From: Deltaproteobacteria bacterium
GTDB taxonomy: Bacteria > Bdellovibrionota_C > UBA2361 > OMII01
NCBI GenBank assembly: GCA_023262305.1
Contig: JALRCK010000108.1
Span: forward strand, 1-7,037
Length of the DNA: 7,037 nt
Direction of reading: 5' to 3'
In this document: positions 1 through 6,225 of the stretch, in pieces
Layout of the letters: every line of letters starts with the position of its first letter
Position numbering within the stretch: the stretch's first letter is position 1
The notes under the pieces: generated by a model
What the model was told of the DNA's origin: nothing
The model's input: only the letters and a program-made list of their open reading frames with translations
Database searches by the model: none
Translations under genes and position numbers: made by a program

Positions 1-1017
1 TGCATATGCAACTATCACCTGCGGTGACGCGGCCATCTTGAGAGTGATGCGACGCTCACCTTCTGGCTCAGGCTCAACGGGAATATCGCGCACCACATCG
101 GGACCTTTAGGCAGCACGCCAAAATACTCGCGAATGACCTTCATGTCCTCTTCGAAATTGACCCGTCCGACCACACTCACAACCATGTTCTTCGGGGTGT
201 AGTACCGCTTGCGGAACTCCTCCAGCTTCGTGGCCGTGAGGCTCCTAATGTCGCCCTCGTACCCGATCACTGGGGCTCGGTATGGATGACGCTGGTACGC
301 CACACCTAGGAGCATCTCATAGAGCTTCCCTCCTGGATCATCATCGAAGCGCATGCGACGTTCCTCAAGAACGACATCTCGCTCCTGATAGAACTGGCGC
401 ATAACGGGGCGCATCAAGCGATCGGCTTCCATACGGCACCAGAACTCAAACGCAGAGCGAGGCAGGTCAACGAAATATTTTGTGAACTCTTTGTCTGTGG
501 TGGCGTTCTGTCCAACTGCCCCCTCCTTCTCGTATTGGCGAGTGAAGTCGTCTGAAATCCAGAGCTCTTTAAGGTCTCGATGGATCTCATCCCACTCCTC
601 CTGCTGTTCGGGGGTGAGGTTCTGCGCAGCGTTTGACTCAAGCGCCAACTCCTCAAGCCGCGCGAGAAGTCGTTGTTCTCGGCCGAAATCTTTCGTGCCT
701 ACTCCCCGAGTTCCCTTGAACGCCATGTGCTCAAAGAGATGAGATATACCGGTCTGGCCCATCACCTCATCACTTCCTCCCACTCTCACAACCACGGCGC
801 CAGAGAACACCGGAGCGATTCCACGATTGTAGAGAATCACTCGGAGGCCATTTGAGAGGGTTTCGTAGTGCACCTTCGATGCCATCTCGACGAGCGCGCT
901 AGATGAATCGTCAGCGCATGCAGGGGCGCTCACACACAAAGTAAGCACAGCAACGCTGGCAGAGAGAGTTCTCGTGAGTAACGGAGCTGTGTGTGAGACA
1001 AAGTCTAAAAGTGCCAT
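1..1017 (-). CDS. Secreted M16-family zinc metallopeptidase (insulinase/pitrilysin-like), N-terminal 339 residues, C-terminus cut by window edge
   Basis: The frame is open from an ATG at 1017 to the window edge, giving 339 codons with no stop. Residues 1-35 look like a signal peptide: a hydrophobic stretch around L18-A31, then A-C-A before D36, suggesting signal peptidase I cleavage and a periplasmic or outer-surface protease. The inverted zinc motif HxxEH is present as HLFEH (H93, E96, H97, with E96 the likely catalytic base). A downstream ERDVVLEERRMR segment supplies the third zinc ligand, probably E219. The spacing from H97 to E219 is about 122 residues, longer than the roughly 76 usual in compact M16 proteins, because of a charged insertion around residues 104-155. 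Other family hallmarks are HPY (244-246), a VIGYEGDI segment and YYTPKNMVVSVVG near 272-284. M16 enzymes degrade peptides or process proteins and often have two or four repeats, so much is missing here. A GAGG at 1026-1029, 8 nt upstream, supports this start. Confidence 0.93.
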   Translation of the reverse strand, partial: MALLDFVSHTAPLLTRTLSASVAVLTLCVSAPACADDSSSALVEMASKVHYETLSNGLRVILYNRGIAPVFSGAVVVRVGGSDEVMGQTGISHLFEHMAFKGTRGVGTKDFGREQRLLARLEELALESNAAQNLTPEQQEEWDEIHRDLKELWISDDFTRQYEKEGAVGQNATTDKEFTKYFVDLPRSAFEFWCRMEADRLMRPVMRQFYQERDVVLEERRMRFDDDPGGKLYEMLLGVAYQRHPYRAPVIGYEGDIRSLTATKLEEFRKRYYTPKNMVVSVVGRVNFEEDMKVIREYFGVLPKGPDVVRDIPVEPEPEGERRITLKMAASPQVIVAYA

Positions 1018-1149
1018 TCAATCCGCCTCTGCGTGGTACGAGTTAACGCGAGCTGTAGCAGTGTGTACTACCTTGCTAAGACTACTGAGGGTGACCTCAA
1101 GAGACAAGATGAAGGTGTCAGGAAACAAGGGTGATGTTGCGGAGCAGGG

Positions 1150-1166
1150 CTAATGCTCCCGCATTA
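1150..1166 (-). other. Small hairpin overlapping the stop codon of the sensor kinase gene
   Basis: TAATGC (1151-1156) and GCATTA (1161-1166) form a perfect 6-bp inverted repeat with a TCCC/GGGA tetraloop, covering the end of the sensor gene. The minus-strand sequence after it has no T-run, so it is a poor intrinsic terminator. Transcription may therefore read on into the M16 gene. The 132-nt gap to that gene shows no convincing promoter by eye. Confidence 0.25.
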
Positions 1167-2334
1167 AGGGATTATTATCAGTTTTCGCAAACCCCTCGGT
1201 CATCGGGAGAACCAGCGTCACAATGGATCCACCGCCACTTCGCTCTCTGAATTCAAGGCGCCCCCGATGAGCGCTGGCATATCTCCTCGCAATAGAGAGG
1301 CCCATTCCGCCTCCCTGCTGCTCCTTTGATTCACGATTGATCTGATTGAAGGTGTTAAAGGCGTCCTCAACGTCTGCCGCGTCAATGCCACACCCTCGAT
1401 CCTTCACTGCGATCCTGACCTCTCTCCCCTGCGTCTCGATCTCGAGCTCAACGACCTTGATAGCCTCAGAAAACTTGGCTGCGTTCGAAACAAGTCGATC
1501 GAGGCAATCGAGTATATTCGACTCGACCACCTTTACCGCCACACCGCCAGACTGATCCGATACGAGGATCTCAACACCCTCTTGTTGATACGCTGGAGCG
1601 CGGAAACTCATGAAACGCTCAACAAGCTCCGACACAGAAACGAGTGAAGCGTGAGAAGCAAAGATCTCTTGCGTGATCCCCGCCTCCATCTGCTGCAATA
1701 TCAGGAAGTCTTTTACCAATCTTTCAAGTCGTAGCCCTCCGCGGCGCACCGCCTCAAGTAGATTCGCCGCTTTCTCTGAATCAAGCGAGTTCTTGTGCTC
1801 AAGGAGCAGCTCCATTCCAATGTTAATCGCACTCAAGGGAGTCCGAAACTCATGTGACAGGGTATGAACAACACGTTTTCGATACGCATCGAAATCTCGT
1901 TTCGTGAGCGTGTCAGCCATGGTCTGCCGCCCGAGCGCTTCGCGCACTGCCCCCAGAAGAGCTTGAGGATCGACCGGCTTAGCAACAGAGTGCTGGACCC
2001 CTTTTTGAAGCTTCGCTTTACGTGCGCGCTCACCATCAGCGGGAGTCAGAAAGATGAAGGGCACGTGAGGTCCAACCTCGTGTCGCACCCTCTCCAGAAA
2101 CTCATAGCCACTCATTGAGGGCATGACCACATCACAAATAATAAGGTCGATGGGCTGAGACTTTACGACTTCCAGTGCATCCGTGCCGTTGTAGCACTTT
2201 TTGACAGAGTACTCTTTGGATGTGAGAAGACCTGTGAGCAGTGCCACGATGAGAGGATCGTCATCAACAATCAACACCGAGGGCATCCGCGCCTCGCGGT
2301 CAGTTGAATATGTCGGTACCTCGTCTCTTGACAT
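1150..2334 (-). CDS. Soluble hybrid sensor: N-terminal receiver domain fused to HisKA-HATPase histidine kinase
   Basis: The protein has 394 residues and no membrane segment or signal peptide, so it is cytoplasmic. Residues 18-136 form a response-regulator receiver: acidic pair D24/D25, phospho-acceptor D68 (ICDVVMP), T97 and K119 (AKPVD). Residues 155-215 form the dimerisation/phosphotransfer helix with the H-box SHEFRTPL, phospho-acceptor H161. The HATPase_c domain follows: N-box with N284 (RLVSNAAKFS), G1 box DRGCGID (312-318), an F-box near 326-329 and a G2 box GGGMGLSIA (341-349). All catalytic residues are present, so autokinase activity is expected. REC-before-kinase order suits proteins that receive phosphate or a signal from another regulator and pass it on. 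No PAS, GAF or other input domain and no separate response regulator is seen nearby. A strong GGAGG at 2339-2343, 4 nt from the ATG, fixes this start over the internal M17. The M16 gene starts 132 nt downstream on the same strand. Confidence 0.95.
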   Translation of the reverse strand: MSRDEVPTYSTDREARMPSVLIVDDDPLIVALLTGLLTSKEYSVKKCYNGTDALEVVKSQPIDLIICDVVMPSMSGYEFLERVRHEVGPHVPFIFLTPADGERARKAKLQKGVQHSVAKPVDPQALLGAVREALGRQTMADTLTKRDFDAYRKRVVHTLSHEFRTPLSAINIGMELLLEHKNSLDSEKAANLLEAVRRGGLRLERLVKDFLILQQMEAGITQEIFASHASLVSVSELVERFMSFRAPAYQQEGVEILVSDQSGGVAVKVVESNILDCLDRLVSNAAKFSEAIKVVELEIETQGREVRIAVKDRGCGIDAADVEDAFNTFNQINRESKEQQGGGMGLSIARRYASAHRGRLEFRERSGGGSIVTLVLPMTEGFAKTDNNPLMREH

Positions 2335-2413
2335 CAGTCCTCCGTACCTGAATTATCGGCGCGCCCCTACAAATCCTTGATATGAGACCTAGAAGGGGGC
2401 CAAAAGGACCTAT
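2335..2413. promoter_or_regulatory. Divergent intergenic region between sensor kinase and fabD
   Basis: This 79-nt segment must hold the starts of two opposite transcripts unless they begin inside the coding regions. On the minus strand a GATAAT (2352-2357) resembles a -10 box but has no good -35 and would leave only about 10 nt of leader. On the plus strand TGATATGAG (2378-2386) resembles a weak extended -10, also without a matching -35. The ribosome-binding sites are clear: GGAGG (2339-2343) for the kinase and AAAGGA (2403-2408), 5 nt before the fabD ATG. A GGCGCGCC palindrome lies at 2358-2365. The promoter assignments are tentative. Confidence 0.3.
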
Positions 2414-3340
2414 ATGGCTAATATCTTTGCATTATTTCCCGGACAGGGCTCCCAAAAAGTTGGTATGGGACGCCAGCTCTTTGAGCAGTACGACATCGCC
2501 AAGGAGCTTTTTGCCAAAGCCGATGAAGCGCTTGGCTTTTCTCTCTCTCAGATATGCTTTGAGGGACCAGCCGAAAAACTCACCCTCACTGAGATCACGC
2601 AACCAGCGATATTAACAGTCAGCACGATCTGTTTTCGTCTCGCACAATCACAGCCCCAAGCAAGCGCTCACAAAATAGTAGCCGCTGCCGGTCACTCCCT
2701 CGGCGAATACTCCGCTCTCGTTGCCGCTGAGGCGATCACATTTGAGGATGCCGTCCGTCTTGTGAACAAGCGTGGTCGCTATATGCAAGAGGCTGTGCCT
2801 GTCGGCACAGGTCGCATGGTAGCAGTGCTCGGCAAAGAGGTCTCAGAACTTCAAGCCGCTATAGATGCAAGCGGCGTCGCCGTAGCTGAGATTGCAAACA
2901 TTAACGCGCCTGGTCAGATCGTTGTCGCGGGTTCGGTAGCTGGAGTCGCAGCGTTCGTAGAGAAGCTGGGAACAGCAAAGGTGATCGATCTCCCAGTGAG
3001 CGCCCCATTCCATTGCACCTTGATGAAGCCAGCAGAGGAACGCCTTCGAGTTGATCTCGCTGGTATCAAGATCAATACACCAAAATTCCCCGTCTACCAA
3101 AACTACAACGCCTCCTTCACCAACGACCCAGAGGCGATCCGAGAGAACCTCGCACTTCAAGTGTGTGGTCGCGTTCGTTGGGTTGAGTGCGTTGAGAACG
3201 TGATGAAGGACAGGAGCCCGGATGCGGTGTGGGAGTACGGCGCTGGTAACGTTCTCACCGGTCTCGTGAAGCGAATCAACTCATCGGTCCCACGCGTGAA
3301 TATCGATTCTCCTGAGTCACTGGCCGCTATGGCGGCGTAG
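2414..3340 (+). CDS. fabD: Malonyl-CoA:acyl-carrier-protein transacylase FabD
   Basis: FabD (EC 2.3.1.39) moves the malonyl group from CoA to acyl carrier protein, supplying the extender unit for type II fatty-acid synthesis in the cytoplasm. The 308-residue length is normal for the family. The N-terminus shows FPGQGSQ (8-14; Q11 contributes to the oxyanion hole). The nucleophile elbow GHSLGEY holds S95, and R120 in NKRGRYMQEAVP matches the arginine that binds the malonyl carboxylate and gives malonyl specificity. The ferredoxin-like insert has NINAPGQIVVAGS (162-174), and the catalytic histidine is H200 in VSAPFHCTLM. All key residues are intact. AAAGGA 5 nt upstream supports the ATG. It sits alone, away from fabH, fabG, acpP and fabF, with a sensor kinase diverging upstream and a Nudix gene 142 nt downstream. 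An acyltransferase domain for polyketide synthesis is possible but less likely for a single protein of this size. Confidence 0.96.
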   Translation: MANIFALFPGQGSQKVGMGRQLFEQYDIAKELFAKADEALGFSLSQICFEGPAEKLTLTEITQPAILTVSTICFRLAQSQPQASAHKIVAAAGHSLGEYSALVAAEAITFEDAVRLVNKRGRYMQEAVPVGTGRMVAVLGKEVSELQAAIDASGVAVAEIANINAPGQIVVAGSVAGVAAFVEKLGTAKVIDLPVSAPFHCTLMKPAEERLRVDLAGIKINTPKFPVYQNYNASFTNDPEAIRENLALQVCGRVRWVECVENVMKDRSPDAVWEYGAGNVLTGLVKRINSSVPRVNIDSPESLAAMAA

Positions 3341-3413
3341 TCTCCTAAGGGAGTTACAGGAATACGAGCCACAAAAGCACCTCGTTTCCATAACTTCTTT
3401 AGGACCCTCTCAC

Positions 3414-3432
3414 CCACAGTAGTACACTGTGG
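3414..3432. repeat. Perfect 7-bp inverted repeat upstream of the Nudix gene (operator candidate)
   Basis: CCACAGT (3414-3420) and ACTGTGG (3426-3432) are exact inverted copies around a 5-nt centre, 50 nt before the Nudix ATG. No T-run follows, so it is not a good terminator for fabD. A TACACT (3423-3428) inside the right half could be a weak -10 with TTAGGA (3399-3404) as a poor -35 (18-nt spacer), which would place the dyad over the promoter as a repressor site would be. The dyad is directly visible; the operator role is inferred. Confidence 0.4.
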
Positions 3433-3482
3433 TTAGAGCGCGCAGTCGCGTTCCCGCTGAGAGGTACAAAAGGGGGCTCACC

Positions 3483-4328
3483 ATGGCTGAAATCACAAGT
3501 CACGCGGCGCGACGGTCGGTCGCGCCAAACGAACCACAGGCGCACAACAAGGCTCGCTCAGAGAGACCCGCTGACTATCCCGAGCGATTTCATGTGCCTG
3601 ACCATCTTGTAAAGTGGCGCTCTCCCTATCCTGAATACGCACCTCCACGATACGAGGCCCCCTCGACTCTCGAGAAATCTCCCGACCCCACGCGCTTTTC
3701 TGATGTGGCGCGTGTCCTAGCCTCGTATGAGCCCGGATGCATCCGCATAGACGGAGCTACGGGAGAGCCCCTCAATCCTCGCGGGCGAACCGGCATCAGT
3801 GGACGAGGTGGTCTTTACCTCTGGGGTCCCAATCACGCCGCGGATCTTCTTTTGACGAGATTCAACACTACTACACAATCCTTGGAGGCGCTGCTGATTC
3901 AGCGGAAAAGTGGTCAGTGGGCGATCCCTGGTGGCATGATCGATCCGGGAGAATCCGCATCCCGAGCCGCCATGCGGGAGCTCAAAGAGGAGGCTGGCAT
4001 TTCAGCAACAACCTCCGTTAAGACGCGGGAGCTCTATCGCGGGTATGTCGATGATCCTCGAAACACCGACAACGCCTGGATGGAAACCGTGGTGTTTCAT
4101 GAACACCTTGGAGATGCAGATCCACTCCTTAAAACTACACCAACAGCCGGAAGCGATGCACGCGCAGCTCAATGGATCCCCCTCTCCCGAGATCTCATTG
4201 AGGGCTTATACGCAAGCCATTCAGCCTTTGTGAAAATCGGTCTTGAAGAGCTGCTTGTGACTCCCGGAACCAACGCACAAACCCGAGCGATGGTGGGTGA
4301 TCTCCTTGAGCTATCCCCTAGAACGTAA
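3483..4328 (+). CDS. NUDT9-like Nudix hydrolase, probable ADP-ribose pyrophosphatase
   Basis: The protein has 281 residues from the ATG at 3483, which has an AGGGGG 6 nt upstream. An in-frame GTG at 3429 would add 18 residues but lacks a site and starts inside the inverted repeat. Residues 1-30 are basic and probably disordered. The Nudix box GX5EX7REUXEEXGU matches perfectly at 151-173 (G151, E157, R165, E166, E169, E170, G172), so metal binding and catalysis should be intact. Segments outside the box point to NUDT9 in particular: PLNPRGRTGISGRG (96-109), LWGPNHAAD (113-121), WAIPGGM (146-152), GYVDDPRNTDNAWMET (187-202) and LYASHSAF (242-249). From memory, these match human mitochondrial NUDT9 and the homologous domain of the TRPM2 channel. 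NUDT9 cleaves ADP-ribose to AMP and ribose-5-phosphate. The loop between the Nudix box and GYVDDPRN is shorter than in human NUDT9, and about 30 residues follow the core. Substrate is inferred by similarity. Confidence 0.88.
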   Translation: MAEITSHAARRSVAPNEPQAHNKARSERPADYPERFHVPDHLVKWRSPYPEYAPPRYEAPSTLEKSPDPTRFSDVARVLASYEPGCIRIDGATGEPLNPRGRTGISGRGGLYLWGPNHAADLLLTRFNTTTQSLEALLIQRKSGQWAIPGGMIDPGESASRAAMRELKEEAGISATTSVKTRELYRGYVDDPRNTDNAWMETVVFHEHLGDADPLLKTTPTAGSDARAAQWIPLSRDLIEGLYASHSAFVKIGLEELLVTPGTNAQTRAMVGDLLELSPRT

Positions 4329-4354
4329 TCGGTCGCGCAACATCCTGGGCCGAT
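4328..4354. terminator. Weak hairpin between convergent Nudix and proS genes
   Basis: ATCGGTC (4328-4334) can pair with GGCCGAT plus one flanking G (4348-4354), with one G-T wobble and a 13-nt loop, just after the Nudix stop codon. A second, competing pair is CAACAT (4338-4343) with ATGTTG (4369-4374). Neither is followed by a T-run on either strand. A terminator is expected between convergent genes, but the sequence gives only weak support for this one. Confidence 0.2.
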
Positions 4355-4385
4355 GCTAGTTGTGGAGAATGTTGGACGGTCGTAC

Positions 4386-5906
4386 TTAGTAAGCCTTTGC
4401 GAATACGGCATCCCTGGTTGCAGGCTTTCCGGTCACCACACACGTTCCGGCAGTACCACTCTGCTCAAGCGGTAGGCACCGTATCGTCACTTTAAGATCC
4501 TGCAACTTAGCGAGCCCCTCTGGATCTCCGGACCACTTCGCCAAAACGAATCCGCCGTGAATCTCCGGCTTATCCTCATTCTTCGGAGTGAAGAATTTTT
4601 TAAAGTCATCAAAGTTCGCAATGTCCCGTCGGATGTTGGCATCGCGGTACGCTTTGGCTTGTTCGAAGTAGCTCTTCTGGATCGACTCAAGGAGCGCGGG
4701 CATCCCTGAAACAACCTCATCGAAGGCGACGAAAGCTTTGTCTCGCGGGCCCTGATCGCGCCGGTACACAACGGCTTTTCGTCCCTCGATATCACGCGGC
4801 CCGACCTCGAGACGCACCGGAATGCCCTTTTTGACCCACTCCCAGCTCTTGTCTCCGCCGCGAATATCTCTGCGATCAACGATCACCTCGATAGGAGAGC
4901 CGTTATAGCTATGCGCACGAATCGCTGCGGCGAGAGCCTCAGCATACTCAAACACTGCAGCTTCGGTCTCAGGCTTCGGAACAACTGGAAGGATGACAAC
5001 GTGCTTAGGTGCAACCTTTGGTGGAACCCGCAATCCGTCATCGTCTCCGTGAGTCATAATCATGCCGCCGATCAGGCGCGTTGAAGTTCCCCATGATGTT
5101 GTGTAAGCGTGCTCGATCACGCCCTCTTGATTGAGGAACTTAATCTCTGACGCCTTTGCAAAATTTTGCCCGAGGAAGTGCGATGTTCCAGCCTGCAAGG
5201 CCTTGCGGTCTTGCATCATCGCCTCAATACAGTAGGTGTCAACCGCGCCCGGGAATCGCTCTTCAGGAATCTTCTCGCCGACAATAACCGGCATCGCGAG
5301 AACATCCTCGACAACTTCGCGATACACTTCCAACATCTTCATCGTCTCTTCAACAGCCTCTTGTGCTGTGGCGTGCGCGGTGTGCCCCTCTTGCCAGAGG
5401 AACTCAGCGGTTCTCAAGAAGAGGCGCGTTCTCATCTCCCAACGAACCACGTTAGCCCACTGGTTGATAAGGATCGGAAGATCTCTGTAGGACTGAACCC
5501 ACTTGGCAAACGACTCCCCGATGATGGTCTCTGAGGTCGGCCGAACGATGAGCGGCTCATCAAGCTCACCCGTCGGTACGAGCTTTCCGTCACGCGCTTC
5601 TAAACGGTGGTGCGTTACGACCGCGCACTCTTTGGCGAATCCTTCAACGTGCGAAGCCTCTTTTTCAAGGTAACTCAACGGAATGAAGAGGGGGAAATAC
5701 GCATTACTGTGCCCCGTCTCCTTAATGCGCTTATCCATCTGGCGTTGCAAATTCTCCCAGATGCCATAACCCCAGGGCTTGATCACCATGCACCCACGCA
5801 CAGCGGAATTCTCCGCGAGATCGGCCGCTTTCACTACCTGCTGGTACCACTCTGGATAATCATCCTCTCGTCGTGGAGAGATCGCTGATTGCTGCTTTGT
5901 GTTCAT
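4386..5906 (-). CDS. proS: Prolyl-tRNA synthetase, short archaeal/eukaryal-type, without editing domain
   Basis: ProRS (EC 6.1.1.15) attaches proline to tRNA-Pro. At 506 residues this is the compact form with a C-terminal extension, not the longer bacterial type with an inserted INS editing domain: motif 2 and motif 3 are joined without it. The class II catalytic core shows KPWGYGIWE (43-51), RPTSETI (122-128; T124 and E126 expected to contact proline), RWEMRTRLFLRTAEFLWQEGH around 155-175 (motif 2) and SWGTSTRLIGG (271-281; motif 3 R277). The HGTP anticodon-binding domain starts near 300 (KHVVILPVV). The C-terminal zinc-domain-like segment ends in the usual terminal tyrosine, Y506. The CX4C...CX2C zinc ligands are replaced at three places (S459, G464, T492), leaving only C489, so zinc is probably not bound. 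GGAG about 6 nt upstream supports the start. Lack of INS suggests a separate trans-editing protein elsewhere in the genome. Confidence 0.96.
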   Translation of the reverse strand: MNTKQQSAISPRREDDYPEWYQQVVKAADLAENSAVRGCMVIKPWGYGIWENLQRQMDKRIKETGHSNAYFPLFIPLSYLEKEASHVEGFAKECAVVTHHRLEARDGKLVPTGELDEPLIVRPTSETIIGESFAKWVQSYRDLPILINQWANVVRWEMRTRLFLRTAEFLWQEGHTAHATAQEAVEETMKMLEVYREVVEDVLAMPVIVGEKIPEERFPGAVDTYCIEAMMQDRKALQAGTSHFLGQNFAKASEIKFLNQEGVIEHAYTTSWGTSTRLIGGMIMTHGDDDGLRVPPKVAPKHVVILPVVPKPETEAAVFEYAEALAAAIRAHSYNGSPIEVIVDRRDIRGGDKSWEWVKKGIPVRLEVGPRDIEGRKAVVYRRDQGPRDKAFVAFDEVVSGMPALLESIQKSYFEQAKAYRDANIRRDIANFDDFKKFFTPKNEDKPEIHGGFVLAKWSGDPEGLAKLQDLKVTIRCLPLEQSGTAGTCVVTGKPATRDAVFAKAY

Positions 5907-6127
5907 CTGACTCCGATTTCGCCTAACACCACAAATCGCCCAAACTCGAGGCTTTGAGAGATATCCGAACTTCTCGGATACCCCCGGGTTCCGCTAAGAA
6001 GCGCACTCTATCACTGTGCATAACATCAAGTAAAATATGGCTTAAAACCACCCCTCACATGAAGTTGAGAAAAAAACGTCCAATTTCCTCAAGTGGATAT
6101 GAGGCATTTTTGGCTACCTCTTGCGGC
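5907..6127. other. Intergenic region between proS and the FlgM-like gene; no gene seen
   Basis: This is the larger part of a 319-nt gap between two divergent genes. No open frame with a ribosome-binding site and recognisable product is present, and no tRNA-like fold was found. On the minus strand TTTACT (6028-6033) and TAGAGT (6004-6009), 18 nt apart, are a weak -35/-10 pair that could drive proS. A 5-bp hairpin, CCTCA (6087-6091) with TGAGG (6100-6104), followed by five Ts, points along the plus strand but has no gene before it to terminate. Confidence 0.35.
5962..5980. repeat. Perfect 7-bp inverted repeat in the proS upstream region
   Basis: TATCCGA (5962-5968) and TCGGATA (5974-5980) are exact inverted copies with a 5-nt centre, 56-74 nt before the proS start. 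With the weak promoter at about 6004-6033, it would lie in the proS 5' leader as a hairpin. Otherwise it could be a protein-binding dyad. It is not followed by a T-run in either direction. The repeat is seen directly; its role is unknown. Confidence 0.4.
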
Positions 6128-6154
6128 TCAAACCATCAAGAGATCGGCCCGTAA
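6128..6154 (+). promoter_or_regulatory. Candidate sigma-28 (FliA-type) promoter for the FlgM-like gene
   Basis: TCAA (6128-6131) is followed after exactly 15 nt by GCCCGTAA (6147-6154). The sigma-28 consensus is TAAA-N15-GCCGATAA, so this matches 3 of 4 positions in the -35 core and 6 of 8 in the -10 with ideal spacing. flgM genes in other bacteria are commonly transcribed in part by sigma-28. A competing sigma-70-like TACTAT (6161-6166) has no -35 partner. Transcription would start near 6160, leaving about 65 nt of leader. Confidence 0.35.
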
Positions 6155-6171
6155 GGTCGTTACTATCTGTA

Positions 6172-6210
6172 GAGGGAGCAGCACCCCACGCTGGGTGGCA
6201 TGCGCCCCTC
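6172..6210 (+). promoter_or_regulatory. Imperfect hairpin in the leader of the FlgM-like gene
   Basis: GAGGG (6172-6176) pairs with CCCTC (6206-6210), GCA (6178-6180) with TGC (6201-6203) and CACCC (6182-6186) with GGGTG (6193-6197), giving a three-part stem with small internal loops. It ends 6 nt before the AAGG ribosome-binding site at 6217-6220. The pairing is visible; any effect on translation is inferred. Confidence 0.3.
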
Positions 6211-6225
6211 GAAGGCAAGGCAGTT

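Noticed and set aside
414..855. Open frames on both strands inside the left-end gene (80, 86 and 60 residues)
   Set aside because: They overlap the M16 peptidase frame, which is uninterrupted over 339 codons with all family motifs; their products are low-complexity and Ser/Arg-rich.
1833..2118. 67- and 84-residue frames overlapping the sensor kinase
   Set aside because: Shadow frames of the receiver and H-box region, with no ribosome-binding site or family pattern.
2358..2365. GGCGCGCC palindrome in the kinase-fabD gap
   Set aside because: An 8-bp GC palindrome alone is common by chance, and it does not align convincingly with either promoter candidate.
3341..3354. CTCC-TAAG-GGAG mini-hairpin after fabD as a terminator
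   Set aside because: Only 4 bp of stem and no T-run.
2843..3417. 105- and 86-residue minus-strand frames across and after fabD
   Set aside because: Antisense to FabD coding sequence; composition is typical of antisense reading and no start signal is seen.
5166..5888. Plus-strand frames of 122, 84 and 93 residues opposite proS
   Set aside because: Antisense shadows of a fully conserved ProRS, with no independent support.
6087..6111. CCTCA/TGAGG hairpin followed by TTTTT, resembling a terminator
   Set aside because: The stem is only 5 bp with an 8-nt loop, and no plus-strand gene lies upstream for it to end; it is probably chance.
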